From Helicobacter apodemus (lineage in GTDB: Bacteria; Campylobacterota; Campylobacteria; Campylobacterales; Helicobacteraceae): a stretch of DNA of 64,000 bases. The stretch spans positions 1 through 64,000 of the forward strand of contig NZ_JRPC02000004.1 of NCBI RefSeq assembly GCF_000765745.2, in the 5' to 3' direction. Position 1 is the stretch's first letter; each line of letters starts with the position of its first letter. Both the position numbers and the translations under genes were made by a program. Positions 35,607 through 46,073 of the stretch are shown piece by piece. Below the pieces are notes generated by a model. The model worked only from the letters and a program-made list of their open reading frames with translations. It was not told the origin of the DNA and made no database searches.

Positions 35607-35830
35607 TTATTCTCCTTTAAAGTAAAAAATCCCTACCATAAAGCACAGCATTGCTTTAATGAAATTTTAAGCAAATTGAAGTATCTACACGATTGTGCTA
35701 GAATACACTTAAGCTTTTAATTGCCTATGCGAATTGTAGTTGCGTGGGCTTATGATTTAAAGACATTGTAAAGAAGTATAAAAAATAAGGAAGCACAAAG
35801 TACAAAAAGTTTAGATAATAAGGATAAGGA

Positions 35831-36673
35831 ATGAAAGGTTATATTCTTTTAATATTTATTTGTATATGTTTTGGTAATATCTTTGCCGCTCCCTCACAAG
35901 AGATTCCACCCCTTATGCAAGAGGCAAAAAATCTTTTTAGCATAGAAACTACGCGTATGCAAAATATACAGGGGAGATTTTATAATATCCATATTGCCAT
36001 CCCAAAACATAAGGCAGATAAAAAGAATGTATTTTATACACTTGATGGCAATGCGTTTTTTCCTTTACTACTTAATGAAATAGCTACAAAAGAATCTACT
36101 AAGCCCTTTAAAGCATTGCCTATTATCATAGGAGTAGGACACTATAGCCCATTAGCTTATGATAGGGCATTACGCACTTATGATTATACGCCTTTGCTTC
36201 CTGAATACTTGCAAGATAAATTTAGCGGTGGGGGCGGAATAGATAGTTTTTTAGATTTTCTTATACAAGAAGTTAAGCCCTCTATCCATAAACGATTTGG
36301 TGTGCCTCAGAAGGAGCTACTTTTTGGGCATTCTTTTGGTGGTCTTTTTGTGTTACATACACTTTTATCTAAACCACAGATCTTTACACATTATGTATGT
36401 GCTTCACCATCACTTTGGTGGGGAGAAGGAAAATTTCTATCTTTACCCTTGAAACTAAGGGATTATCCAGATTCTATAATTTTTACGCGTGGAAGTTTGG
36501 AGAAAAATTCTAAAAAAATGCAAGGAGCATTGAAGCTAGAAAGTCTTATACAGGATTTGCAAACCAATGCACCCAACCCTAAAAATATCATGTTTATTGA
36601 GTTCGATGGGCAAAGTCACGGTAGTTCTGTGCCTTATGCCCTGCAAAGTGGGTTAGATATATTTATGGAGTAA
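35831..36673 (+). CDS. Periplasmic alpha/beta hydrolase, siderophore-esterase-like
   Basis: 280 residues with a signal peptide (MKGYILLIFICICFGNIFA, cut likely before APSQ). The fold is of the putative-esterase family: VFYTLDGNAFFP (the strand after the first loop), nucleophile Ser168 in GHSFGG, and a late His in DGQSHGSSVPYAL. IroE and the Campylobacter esterase Cee, which hydrolyse enterobactin-type siderophores in the periplasm, belong here; a general esterase is the alternative. AAGGA precedes the ATG. Iron release would fit the fbpABC genes elsewhere in the window, but no link is shown. Confidence 0.75.
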   Translation: MKGYILLIFICICFGNIFAAPSQEIPPLMQEAKNLFSIETTRMQNIQGRFYNIHIAIPKHKADKKNVFYTLDGNAFFPLLLNEIATKESTKPFKALPIIIGVGHYSPLAYDRALRTYDYTPLLPEYLQDKFSGGGGIDSFLDFLIQEVKPSIHKRFGVPQKELLFGHSFGGLFVLHTLLSKPQIFTHYVCASPSLWWGEGKFLSLPLKLRDYPDSIIFTRGSLEKNSKKMQGALKLESLIQDLQTNAPNPKNIMFIEFDGQSHGSSVPYALQSGLDIFME

Positions 36674-36756
36674 GGGTTTATGTTCTGTAAAGATTACAAG
36701 GTATAAAACATAAGCTTAAAAGGAGTAAAAGCAACTTTAAGGGTATAACTTTAACT

Positions 36757-37182
36757 TCATTTTAGAGACTTTACAAATACATAGCTTGTTTTTTGAAAAT
36801 TCATTTTTTTCTCATAAAAACGATGTGCCTCCTCTCTTTTGAAGCTTGAGCTTAGTTCTATTTCCAAATAACCCTCTTTCTTTGCCATTTCTTCAATTTC
36901 TTGTAAAAATCTCTGCCCCAAGCCTTGCCCTCTTAAATGTGAGGCGATGATAAAATCGCAGATATATAGGCATTTATCACGGTATAGGACAAAAAATGGC
37001 ATTACCCCACAAAGCCCGATGATATTTTGTGATTGGCTATAAGAGGCAAAGAGTCGGTATTGCATACTTTTTTGCTGATGCACTACTTTGGTTGTGAATT
37101 CTTCTAAGCTTAAATGGGGACGCAATTCCTTCATTAATTTATAAGCACTTTGTATTTGCTTAGAAGTGATTAGCTCTTGCAT
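36757..37182 (-). CDS. GNAT-family N-acetyltransferase
   Basis: 141 residues, one GNAT domain. The acetyl-CoA-binding loop is RGQGLGQRFL (motif A, R/Q-x-x-G-x-G/A) near residues 87-96, preceded by the strand YICDFIIASHL. The late HRFYEKKMNFQKTSYVFVK is the usual C-terminal strand. The acceptor amine is unknown. It is convergent with the esterase gene. Confidence 0.85.
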   Translation of the reverse strand: MQELITSKQIQSAYKLMKELRPHLSLEEFTTKVVHQQKSMQYRLFASYSQSQNIIGLCGVMPFFVLYRDKCLYICDFIIASHLRGQGLGQRFLQEIEEMAKKEGYLEIELSSSFKREEAHRFYEKKMNFQKTSYVFVKSLK

Positions 37183-37617
37183 AAATATCCTTTTATGGTT
37201 TAATAGGTAAGAATTAGTATTGTATCAAAACAAATTATACTTTCCACTCGTCTAAATCTTTTTCATCCTTTAGTTTTTAAACAATCTTGTCCCAAACTCT
37301 ATTAAGTTAGGAATCCTTCTGATAGGGGGATTTATCTTTGTTGATGCTTAAGCCAAGTTATAAGTTTTTTCTTCATTCCCTGCTTGAATATTTTGCTTTT
37401 TTCAAGCTAATATTTTGTTGCCTATGTATTCTAAAAATTTTTAACATCTTTTTATTCCAACAATAAATAAGGATTAAGAATAGATTGTGGTACTAGATTA
37501 CAAAGAGTTTTAGAAAAAATTAAATACTACGATGAACTTAATACAAAAACTTGGTAGATTAAAAAATTAATGCAAAAGATAAACACTTTTAGAAAAACAA
37601 AACAAAGATTTTAGATA
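37183..37617. other. Non-coding stretch between acetyltransferase gene and tRNA-Leu
   Basis: No supported gene. A minus-strand open stretch near 37300 reads ASTKINPPIRRIPNLIEFGT without a start and could be a remnant, but it is too short to assign. The rest is AT-rich with many stops in all frames. Confidence 0.35.
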
Positions 37618-37704
37618 TGGTGCCGAGAGTCGGAATCGAACCGACACGGGGTTTCCCCCACTAGATTTTGAGTCTAGCGCGTCTACCAATTTCACCACCC
37701 CGGC
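37618..37704 (-). tRNA. tRNA-Leu, anticodon CAA
   Basis: The minus strand folds into a class II tRNA of 87 bases: acceptor arm GCCGGGG.../...CTCGGCA, anticodon stem CTAGA/TCTAG around the loop CTCAAAA (anticodon CAA, reading UUG), a long variable arm (TGGGGGAAACCCCG) and the T arm GTCGGTTCGATTCCGAC. The 3' CCA is encoded (37618-37620). Confidence 0.95.
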
Positions 37705-37762
37705 TACAAAATAGCCCACAATTATACATAATTTAACTCAAATTACACTGAATCAAAAATAC

Positions 37763-39346
37763 CTATAAAACAGCGTATTGGATACTAATACAAGCATCAA
37801 TATTTGAAAGCTCTTTTAAAACTCGAGATTCAACTTCATCATCAACGATAATCACAGCTAAAGCCTCTTTTTTATAACGTGCTAAACGAAAATCCGCTAT
37901 ATTAATATTATGTTTAGCAAGAATACTCCCAATAAAGCCTATCACACCAGGAGTATCGTTATTCCTAAAAAGTATCATTTTGCCCTCTGGTTTAATATCT
38001 AAAGAAAATTTATTAATTTCTACAATTTTTAAAGTATCCTCATTAAATACTGCCCCACTTACACTAAATTCTCCCTTTTGCGTCAATAATGTAAGTTTAA
38101 CCTGATTTTTAAAAACATTTTGGGATTCTTTTCCCTCCAATTGCACTTCAATACCACGTTCTTTTGCAACATAAGGAGCATTGACATAATTGACCTTATC
38201 CCCCAATGTAGCATTTAAAATACCTACTAATGCAAAGGTAGAAAGGGAAGAGAGATGCTCTTTAATCTCACCTTGTGCTTCTAATTGAATAGAGCGAATC
38301 TCATCTTTATTCATCTGAATAGCAAAGAATGCCATTTTCTGCACTAACTCCAAATATCCCCTTACAAAATGTGGTAACTCATTCTCTCTAACAGGTAAAT
38401 TAAGAGCATTAGGGAAACTAGAACCTCTTGCAGCCTCTAAAGCCGCTTTTGCTGCTTCAATAGCAATTTTTTCTTGGGATTCTAAGGTATTTGCTCCAAT
38501 ATGAGGGGTTACATAAATATTATTTAAATCTAAAAGTTTATTAGAAATAGCAGGCTCTTTAGTAAAAACATCTATTCCAGCAAAACGAATTTTATGGGAT
38601 TGTAAAGCTTCAAAAAGTGCTTCCTCATTATACAATCCACCTCTTGCACAATTAATTAAAATTATGCCCTCTTTCATTTTTGTAATTTCATCTCTATCAA
38701 TGATATTAATAGTTTCTTTATTTTTTGGTGTATGTATAGTGATAATATCACAAGCTAGAATATCATCAAAGTTTTTTGTATAAGCAATACCTAAATCTGT
38801 AGCTTTTGTAGCATTAATATAAGGATCATAAGTAATGACCTCCATTTCAAAAGCTTTCATACGTTTTCCTACTCTACCACCAATATTTCCAAATCCAATA
38901 ATGCCTAATTTTTTACCCTTTAATTCCGTTCCATACCAATCTTCACGTTTCCATTTGCGTTCATTTTTTAATTGTGCATTAGCTTCAGGCAGTCTCCTTA
39001 CAGCATTTAAAATATGTGCACAAGTGAGTTCTACCGCCGCAATAGTGTTAGCTGTTGGGACATTCATCACAATAACACCTTTTTTACTAGAACTTTCAAT
39101 ATCTACATTATCCACGCCAACACCAGCACGAACAATAGCACGAAGTTTAGGAGCAGATTCTAAAAAATCTATATCTACATCTGTTGAACTCCGAGTAATT
39201 GCTACATCTGCTTTATGTAATTCTTTTTTTAATGTATCTTTTGGCAAAGTCGCTAAATTTAGCATCTCCACTTCTTTATCTTTTTTTAACAGTTCTAAAC
39301 CACTTTGATGAATATGATCGCAGACAATAATTGTGAATTTTGACAT
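37763..39346 (-). CDS. serA: D-3-phosphoglycerate dehydrogenase
   Basis: 527 residues from the ATG at 39346, with GGAG ten bases upstream; a start 16 codons earlier would overlap the preceding gene. Order: substrate domain, NAD-binding Rossmann part (GKKLGIIGFGNIGGRVGKR), catalytic Arg in NCARGGL, and His in TPHIGANT; then an intervening domain, and a C-terminal ACT domain (MILFRNNDTPGVIGFIGSILA) that suggests serine feedback. It starts serine synthesis by oxidising 3-phosphoglycerate. It is last in a run with rpsA, as in H. pylori. Confidence 0.95.
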   Translation of the reverse strand: MSKFTIIVCDHIHQSGLELLKKDKEVEMLNLATLPKDTLKKELHKADVAITRSSTDVDIDFLESAPKLRAIVRAGVGVDNVDIESSSKKGVIVMNVPTANTIAAVELTCAHILNAVRRLPEANAQLKNERKWKREDWYGTELKGKKLGIIGFGNIGGRVGKRMKAFEMEVITYDPYINATKATDLGIAYTKNFDDILACDIITIHTPKNKETINIIDRDEITKMKEGIILINCARGGLYNEEALFEALQSHKIRFAGIDVFTKEPAISNKLLDLNNIYVTPHIGANTLESQEKIAIEAAKAALEAARGSSFPNALNLPVRENELPHFVRGYLELVQKMAFFAIQMNKDEIRSIQLEAQGEIKEHLSSLSTFALVGILNATLGDKVNYVNAPYVAKERGIEVQLEGKESQNVFKNQVKLTLLTQKGEFSVSGAVFNEDTLKIVEINKFSLDIKPEGKMILFRNNDTPGVIGFIGSILAKHNINIADFRLARYKKEALAVIIVDDEVESRVLKELSNIDACISIQYAVL

Positions 39347-39362
39347 CTCTAACACTCCACTT

Positions 39363-39842
39363 TTAGGCTTTAGCCAATATATAATTAATTTCATAATATT
39401 TTAGCTTATCTAAAACACTACGAAGATAATTTTCATCTTTTGTTAATACTACTAACCAAATATTATCTCCCACCTTATAATAGGAATATTTAATTTTATG
39501 GCTACTAAATACTTGATTAACGCAAAAAAACTGATAATCATCAATCGCCCCTACTGAAACCCTAAAAACTTCTTCATCACTTTCTAGAATATCATCTTCA
39601 AGGAGTAATTTAACTTGCAAAACTGGAGCTGGATAAATAAATGGGCTACTACTCTTATTAGAAAGTTTATTCACCCAATCTGAAACATTGGCAAACTCTG
39701 GCTGATTATTATCAACAGCTAACTCATAGGGTTTAAAAATAGGCAAAGCAACATTTATTGCATCTATATATTTACGAATAAGCACAAGCAATGTAATCAA
39801 GATAAAACAGGCTAAAATAGTCATCAATACTCTTACTTGCAT
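39363..39842 (-). CDS. Membrane-anchored hypothetical protein between rpsA and serA
   Basis: 159 residues. A single hydrophobic helix at about residues 5-24 (LMTILACFILITLLVLIRKY) is followed by a soluble domain with no motif I know. The region after the helix would face the periplasm or cytoplasm depending on orientation; positive charges after the helix suggest that the soluble part stays in the cytoplasm. A gene of unknown function also sits at this place in H. pylori, so it is a conserved small gene. rpsA ends 11 bases upstream and serA begins 16 bases downstream. Confidence 0.8.
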   Translation of the reverse strand: MQVRVLMTILACFILITLLVLIRKYIDAINVALPIFKPYELAVDNNQPEFANVSDWVNKLSNKSSSPFIYPAPVLQVKLLLEDDILESDEEVFRVSVGAIDDYQFFCVNQVFSSHKIKYSYYKVGDNIWLVVLTKDENYLRSVLDKLKYYEINYILAKA

Positions 39843-39853
39843 ATTATATTCTA

Positions 39854-41524
39854 TTAAGAAATTCTATCTTTAATAATATCCCCTAAAGTCATTTTATTAT
39901 CTACATTATCATTAAAATCTTTCAATTTTGCCTTCTCTTTTTGCTTTTCTAATCTTTTAATAGAAACGCGAATTTTATTATTTGCACAATCAAGCAATGA
40001 AATCACACCATTAATACTATCACCAACTTGAATCTCTTCCTTTTTAAGGGGTGGCAAATCTTCATTCCTAATAAGAGCATCTACTTCATCATCAATTTTA
40101 ATAAAAATACCAAAATCTTTTATATCTCTGACTATACCGCTTATTTCACTATCTATTGAATATTTTTTAGCAAACTCTTCTACTGGGGAGGCTATAATTC
40201 CTCTGCGAGTTAAAGAAATTCTTTCTTTTTTTCTATCAATTTTAGCAATTTTTACTTCAATCTCCTCGCCAACTTTCATTAAATCTTTGCATTTCTCATT
40301 CTTGTTCCAATAGGCATCTTCATTATGTAACAAACCATCAATATTATCTAATTTAATAAAAGCTCCAAAATCTGTCAAAGTCGCAACACAACCCTTTAAA
40401 ATATCACCTTCTTTATATTTTTTAGCGAATTTATCAAAAGGCTTATCTAAGAGATTCTTAAGTGATACCCTTAAACGTCTCTCTTTGGTATTAATTTCTA
40501 TAACCTCTACATCAATTTCTTGTCCGGTTTTTAAAAACTCTTCTGGGTTTTGAATATTTTTATTCCAAGAAATTTCAGAAATATGCAAAAAACCTTCAAT
40601 ATCATTTCCTAAATCGACAAAGACTCCATAAGGCTCTATGTTGCTAACTGTAACTTTAATAGCATCCCCTACTTCAAGCTCTTTTTCAATTTCCCTCCAA
40701 GGGTCTTCTGTAGTTTCTTTAATAGAAAGAGCTAAACGACGTTTTTCTTTATCATAAGAAAGAACTTTAATAGGAACAACATCTTCTTCTTTATAGAGTT
40801 TTGAAGGATTAACGGGTCCTTTATAGCTAATTTCTGTGTAATGCACTAATCCCTCAACACCATTAACATCTACAAACATACCAAAACTAGTAATCTTTTT
40901 AACTTTTCCCTCTAAAATCCCTTCTTGCTTTAAAAGATTATCAATCGCATCTTTTTTAGTAGAGTTTTCAATTTCAAATAATCGCTTTCTTGAAATAATA
41001 ATGCTATCTTCTTCGGGTTTTACATTTACAATGCAAGCCTTAATAAACTTACCCTCTACCTTACTACCATCTTTAAAAGCTGCTCCAAATTTTGGCATAA
41101 AAAACTCTATACCATCACTTTCAACAATGTATCCGCCCTTATTTTTTCTTATAACAACACCTTCGATAATTTTATCTTTATAGTTCTCACCTAAATCTTT
41201 GATATATTTTGCAATTTTTTCTTTACGTATTGCTTTTTTGTAAGAAACAATAGGTTGCTCATTTTTCTTCCCTGTAATAACAATTGGCAACAATTCCCCT
41301 ACTTTAAAGAATAAATTCCCCTCTGAATCTTTAATTTCTTCAATAGAAATATTCCCTTCTTTCTTCTCTCCTGGAACTGCAATAATCACACAATTCCCTT
41401 CAATTGCTACAATCTCGCCTTGTGAAACCTTTTCATTCTCTTTTTTTTCATATTGTTCAAACATCGAAGCAAAATCTTCTTCAATCTCAATTTTCTCTAA
41501 TTCCTGCATATTTACGCCAGCCAT
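39854..41524 (-). CDS. rpsA: 30S ribosomal protein S1
   Basis: 556 residues with six S1 RNA-binding repeats; typical segments are GMFVDVNGVEGLVHYTEIS, GVFVDLGNDIEGFLHISEIS and GAFIKLDNIDGLLHNEDAY in the third to fifth repeats. S1 brings mRNA to the small ribosomal subunit. AAAGGG lies eight bases before the ATG at 41524; an ATG five codons later is possible. It is transcribed after ispH with a 64-base gap. The last repeat is followed by a short charged tail. Confidence 0.95.
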   Translation of the reverse strand: MAGVNMQELEKIEIEEDFASMFEQYEKKENEKVSQGEIVAIEGNCVIIAVPGEKKEGNISIEEIKDSEGNLFFKVGELLPIVITGKKNEQPIVSYKKAIRKEKIAKYIKDLGENYKDKIIEGVVIRKNKGGYIVESDGIEFFMPKFGAAFKDGSKVEGKFIKACIVNVKPEEDSIIISRKRLFEIENSTKKDAIDNLLKQEGILEGKVKKITSFGMFVDVNGVEGLVHYTEISYKGPVNPSKLYKEEDVVPIKVLSYDKEKRRLALSIKETTEDPWREIEKELEVGDAIKVTVSNIEPYGVFVDLGNDIEGFLHISEISWNKNIQNPEEFLKTGQEIDVEVIEINTKERRLRVSLKNLLDKPFDKFAKKYKEGDILKGCVATLTDFGAFIKLDNIDGLLHNEDAYWNKNEKCKDLMKVGEEIEVKIAKIDRKKERISLTRRGIIASPVEEFAKKYSIDSEISGIVRDIKDFGIFIKIDDEVDALIRNEDLPPLKKEEIQVGDSINGVISLLDCANNKIRVSIKRLEKQKEKAKLKDFNDNVDNKMTLGDIIKDRIS

Positions 41525-41588
41525 ACCTTACGCCCTTTTTAAATAAAATTTAACTATTTTAACTAAAATAGTCTTTTAAAAGTATTAA

Positions 41589-42413
41589 TTATAATTTTTC
41601 TATATCTTGCACAACTTTATCAATAATCCAATTAGGTGTTGAAGCACCAGCACTAACACCACAAAGTTTCTTACCATCAAACCAACTTTTGCGTAACTCT
41701 AAATAATCCTCAATCAAATAACAATCTTTACAATATTCTTTAGAAATATTATAAAGTTGCTTAGTATTAGAGGAGTTTTTACCGCCAACAATTATCATTA
41801 TATCAACTTCTTTAGCGAGATTTCTTGCGGATTCTTGATTATCAAAAGTCGCATTACAAATCGTATTAAAAACGCGACATTCTGCACAATTTCGCACTAA
41901 GAAATCTACAATTTGTAAAAAAGATTCGATATTCTTTGTAGTTTGTGAAATAAGAGCTACTTTTTCTTGAATTTTGCTATTTTTTAAAGCCATTAAATCT
42001 TCAATCACTAATGGTGTATTTTTACAATAACTCATAACTCCTTTTACTTCTGGGTGCTTCTCATCTCCAAAGATAATAATTTGATACCCTTCTGCACTCA
42101 TCTTTTCACAAATTTCTTGAGGCTTTGTTACAAAAGGACAAGTAGCATCAGTAATATTTTTTGTTTTTTGTTTAAGCAGTTCTAAATCTTGCTTAGGAAT
42201 TCCGTGAGTTCGGATAATAACTTCTGAATCTTTAGGTATCTCTTGAATATTTTCATTAACTACGACATTAAAATTTTCTTTCAAGCGTTCAATCTCTTTT
42301 GCATTATGGATAAGAGGACCAAGTGTAATTCCATTAGGTTTTGATTCAGCAAGCTTTATAGCTCGTCTAACACCAAAACAAAATCCATAATTTTTAGCTA
42401 ATTTAACTTTCAT
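41589..42413 (-). CDS. ispH: 4-hydroxy-3-methylbut-2-enyl diphosphate reductase
   Basis: 274 residues from the ATG at 42413, which has GAGG seven bases upstream and overlaps the aroA end by 11 bases. The three iron-sulfur cysteines are visible: GFCFGVRRAI (N-terminus), ATCPFV and FNTICNAT. The enzyme makes isopentenyl and dimethylallyl diphosphate in the last step of the MEP pathway. In the same order rpsA-ispH-aroA-pheT-pheS as in H. pylori. Confidence 0.95.
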   Translation of the reverse strand: MKVKLAKNYGFCFGVRRAIKLAESKPNGITLGPLIHNAKEIERLKENFNVVVNENIQEIPKDSEVIIRTHGIPKQDLELLKQKTKNITDATCPFVTKPQEICEKMSAEGYQIIIFGDEKHPEVKGVMSYCKNTPLVIEDLMALKNSKIQEKVALISQTTKNIESFLQIVDFLVRNCAECRVFNTICNATFDNQESARNLAKEVDIMIIVGGKNSSNTKQLYNISKEYCKDCYLIEDYLELRKSWFDGKKLCGVSAGASTPNWIIDKVVQDIEKL

Positions 42414-43713
42414 TATCAACCTCAACTTGTGTTATAGCATTTAAAATTTCTAAAAAATTAGGGAAAGAGATATTAATATATTCTGCTTGAGTAATAGTAA
42501 TTCCACTTCTTAATCCAGCAATAGCAAAACTCATAGCAATGCGATGATCTCCATAACTAGGAACTTCACACATTTTAAAGTCTCCCCCACAGATTTCAAA
42601 ACCATCTTCTAACTCTTTTACCTCTATCCCACAAAGCTGCAAATTCCTAACTATTGCTACAATTCTATCAGTTTCTTTCACCCTTAACTCTTTAGCATTA
42701 CTTACTTTGCTCACACCTTTAGCACAAGCCATAGCAATAGCTAAAGCAGGGAGCTCATCAATAAGCCATGCGATTCTTTGATGAATCTCTATAGCCTTGA
42801 GATAGTTTGGAGAGCTTATCTCTATATCACCAATACTTTCATAAGTAGAAGAATACTTCCTATAAGTAATAGGCACACCCATTTGTTCTAAAACCCTAAA
42901 GGCTTCAATTCTTGTAGCATTAAGCAAGACATTACGCAAAATCCCACGAGAATTGGGAGTAATAGCAATAGCTAAAGCAAAGAAAAATGCACTAGAAGGG
43001 TCTGCTGGAATGTCAATTTCAAGTGGATTTAGAGGATTTTTTTGAGGAAAAATCTTAAGCTCTAAAGCACCATTAGGGTTTAACTTGCTTTCTAAGTTTG
43101 CACCCATACCCATAAGCATTCTCTCACTATGATCTCTGCTTAATTGTGGCTCTGTGTATTTACATTCCCCCTTAGCATAAAGTCCGCTTAAAATTAAAGC
43201 AGATTTTACTTGTGCGCTGGCGATTTTACTAACATAATTAAAGGCATTTAAGCAAGGCTTTCCAATCACAACTAAAGGTGCAAGATTACCCCCATCTCTT
43301 CCGAAAATGCTCGCCCCTATTTGCCTTAAAGGTTCTACAACGCGTTTCATAGGACGGGCATTTAAATAGCAATCTCCACTTAAAACAAACATTCCCTCTC
43401 TAGCACTCAATAAACCTAAATACAAGCGAATAGCTGTTCCTGCATTCCCACAATCTAAAATTTCACTAGGTTCTTTAAGCTGTTTTGGGGGGATAAAGAC
43501 TAGCCCATCTTTTTCTTCTTTTACAACTAAGCCTAACTTCTTAGCAATCTCTAGGGTATTTAAAGTATCCTCACCTTGTAAATAATTCTTTACAAATGAA
43601 GGCTTATAACTAAGTAAAGAAAAAATAACACTACGATGAGAAATAGACTTATCCGGGGCAATCTTTGAAAGATCGATTTTAAATCCAACACTTGGGGATA
43701 CTTTTATCCTCAT
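42403..43713 (-). CDS. aroA: 3-phosphoshikimate 1-carboxyvinyltransferase (EPSP synthase)
   Basis: 436 residues. Family marks: PDKSISHRSVIFS at residues 20-32 (catalytic Lys-Ser-x-Ser-x-R), LDCGNAGTAIRL near 85-96, the substrate segment ALILSGLYAKG, and RVKETDRI with DHRIAMSFAIAG near the C-terminus. It joins phosphoenolpyruvate to shikimate 3-phosphate in aromatic amino acid synthesis. Its start overlaps the pheT stop by four bases, and ispH begins inside its last codons. Confidence 0.95.
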   Translation of the reverse strand: MRIKVSPSVGFKIDLSKIAPDKSISHRSVIFSLLSYKPSFVKNYLQGEDTLNTLEIAKKLGLVVKEEKDGLVFIPPKQLKEPSEILDCGNAGTAIRLYLGLLSAREGMFVLSGDCYLNARPMKRVVEPLRQIGASIFGRDGGNLAPLVVIGKPCLNAFNYVSKIASAQVKSALILSGLYAKGECKYTEPQLSRDHSERMLMGMGANLESKLNPNGALELKIFPQKNPLNPLEIDIPADPSSAFFFALAIAITPNSRGILRNVLLNATRIEAFRVLEQMGVPITYRKYSSTYESIGDIEISSPNYLKAIEIHQRIAWLIDELPALAIAMACAKGVSKVSNAKELRVKETDRIVAIVRNLQLCGIEVKELEDGFEICGGDFKMCEVPSYGDHRIAMSFAIAGLRSGITITQAEYINISFPNFLEILNAITQVEVDNES

Positions 43714-46073
43714 CGTAATTCTGCCTTATGCTCCGTTTTAAGCACCGCTAAAACCCTTTCCATAACTTCGATGATGTCTTTTTCTTCTAAAGTTTTTTCA
43801 TAAGATTGAATCTCAAAGCGGATTGTCAAACTTATTTGATCCTCTAAGCTTTCATCCCTATAAACATCAAGGGGATAAAATTTCAAAATATGCGGAATTT
43901 TTAATTGCTGTATGGTTTCTTTAAGCTTATAATAAGGAATCTCTTTAGGCATAAGAATACTTAAATCACGTACAACTTTTTGAAACTTTGAATACCGCTC
44001 AACCTTAGGTAACTCGTCTTTTAGAGACTTTAAGTCTAGCTCACATAAATAAGTTTCTTCTAATCCAAAGGACTCTCTTAGTGCTGGATGCAAAGCTGCA
44101 AGAATACCAATTTCCTTTTTGCCTCTAAAAATCTTTGCACATTGATTAGGGTGAAAAATTTTTATATTACTTTGAAAGGCTTGCAAGGTAAATTCTCCAA
44201 TAACACAGGAGATTCTATCGGCAAAAGCAAAAAAGTCTGCCTTGATGCCTTTAGTCTTAGGATAATGCTCTTGGCAAACAAGACCACTTTGCAAAAAAGC
44301 CATTTTGATATTTTCTTGCCGTTTTTTATTATAAGTAAAACCAATTTCTGCAAAAGAAATAGCGTTAAATCCATTATTTTTGTTATAAACTGCTGCTTGA
44401 ATTAACCCCATAAGCAAGGTAGAGCGTAAAGTATTAAGGTCTTGCGTAATGGGATTTAACAGCTCTAATTTATCCTCTAAAGTTTCAAAACCATATTTTT
44501 CTAACATTTCTTTATTATGAAAAACAAAATGCACCACTTCATTAAAACCAACACCAATAGCTTTTTTACTTAATTTTCTTTGAAAATGATAAAACTCTGA
44601 TTCTGCATTAATTTGATTATTCTGCACAAAAGATAAAGGCTGACTTGGCACATTATCAATACCTACAAAACGGATGATTTCTTCTGCAATATCTTGAAAC
44701 CCGATAACATCGTGCCTAAAAAGTGGTGGTGTAGCAATAAGCAAATTTTCATCCGCAGGTAATTCTACTTTAAATTCTAACGCCTTTAGAATATTCACAA
44801 TAGTAATTTTATCTAACACACAACCAATTACTTTAGATAATAATAAAATATCAATGGTAATGGACTCTCTTTTAATAACTTTTAATAGTTCTTGTGTATC
44901 AGTATAAAAAACTATTCGGTCATCATTTAAAAAACTTCCAAAAACATCAAGTCCAAGTTTTAAATCCGGATTACTCCCTCTTGAAACTCTTTGAAAGATT
45001 TTAGTATCAACCTTGATATTAGCTTCTAAAACCTTTTGTGCAATGATTTGCGGAGGGATATAACTAGCCTCTAAGACAACAAATTCTTTGTCTTTATTGT
45101 GCTTAAAGCCTTTATAAGAAAAAGATTCTACACCAATGGTAGATAGTTTTCTATCTTTATAATAAATACTTTCAAAGCCCAATTCATCTTTTTTTAACTT
45201 TAAAAGCATTTTATCAATTCCATCTTTATCTTCTAGCCTACAAAAATCCTGCGGATAAGCGTTTAAAATAACCCCACTATAAAATGTCGCAAACCCCAAT
45301 ACATTACTCAACCAATCCTCTTCTAAGGCTTCATTATAAGCTAAAAACAAAGCTACACAACAAGGAGTTGGAATAGAGCGTAATTCAATAGCTTTATACA
45401 TTAAAGAAGATTCGTATTTTTCATTCGTTGTAATTTGCAAGACCCTACCAATTCCTGGAGAGTTCTCCGAAGTTTTTGGCATTTTTAAAGGTTGCATTTC
45501 TAAATTTAATCCTACACTTAACTCTCTTGCAATACCGATAATACTCATACAATCTCCGCGATTTGGAGTAATAGAAATTTCAAAGACTTCATCATTAAAA
45601 GCATCATACTCTAAGAGTTCCTTACCGATAATTAACTCCCCAAGACTATTGTCTAACTCTATAATGCCATCATTTATTTTAGGAAAACCTATCTCAATGC
45701 TAGAGCATAGCATTCCACAACTCTCAACACCCCTTAAAACTGCTCTTTTAATAGTCATTTGAGGTAAAACTGCCTCTTCTAATGCCACAGCTACAAAAAT
45801 TCCCTCTCTAGCGTTTTTAGCACCACAAACAATTTGAAGGCTTTGATACTCCCCCTCCTCACCCCCAATAGCTACTTCACAAACATTAAGCTTCTGTGCA
45901 TCGGGGTGTTTTTTACAAGCTAGAATCTTACCTACAATCACTTTTTTAGGAGCAACTAATTTCTCAAAACTTTCAACTTCTAATCCAATTTTATCTAAAG
46001 TAGCACAAATTACCTCACTACTAATATTATCTAAAGGCAAAATGGTTTTAAAAATACTTCTAGTAAATTTCAT
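43710..46073 (-). CDS. pheT: Phenylalanyl-tRNA synthetase, beta subunit
   Basis: 787 residues. Order: an N-terminal tRNA-binding OB domain ([20 protein letters not shown], residues 48-67), the B3/B4 editing part, the B5 domain, the catalytic-like core, and the FDX-ACB anticodon-binding domain at the end ([20 protein letters not shown]). It pairs with PheS to charge tRNA-Phe. It overlaps pheS upstream and aroA downstream by four bases each (ATGA type), so the genes are translationally coupled. Confidence 0.95.
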   Translation of the reverse strand: MKFTRSIFKTILPLDNISSEVICATLDKIGLEVESFEKLVAPKKVIVGKILACKKHPDAQKLNVCEVAIGGEEGEYQSLQIVCGAKNAREGIFVAVALEEAVLPQMTIKRAVLRGVESCGMLCSSIEIGFPKINDGIIELDNSLGELIIGKELLEYDAFNDEVFEISITPNRGDCMSIIGIARELSVGLNLEMQPLKMPKTSENSPGIGRVLQITTNEKYESSLMYKAIELRSIPTPCCVALFLAYNEALEEDWLSNVLGFATFYSGVILNAYPQDFCRLEDKDGIDKMLLKLKKDELGFESIYYKDRKLSTIGVESFSYKGFKHNKDKEFVVLEASYIPPQIIAQKVLEANIKVDTKIFQRVSRGSNPDLKLGLDVFGSFLNDDRIVFYTDTQELLKVIKRESITIDILLLSKVIGCVLDKITIVNILKALEFKVELPADENLLIATPPLFRHDVIGFQDIAEEIIRFVGIDNVPSQPLSFVQNNQINAESEFYHFQRKLSKKAIGVGFNEVVHFVFHNKEMLEKYGFETLEDKLELLNPITQDLNTLRSTLLMGLIQAAVYNKNNGFNAISFAEIGFTYNKKRQENIKMAFLQSGLVCQEHYPKTKGIKADFFAFADRISCVIGEFTLQAFQSNIKIFHPNQCAKIFRGKKEIGILAALHPALRESFGLEETYLCELDLKSLKDELPKVERYSKFQKVVRDLSILMPKEIPYYKLKETIQQLKIPHILKFYPLDVYRDESLEDQISLTIRFEIQSYEKTLEEKDIIEVMERVLAVLKTEHKAELR

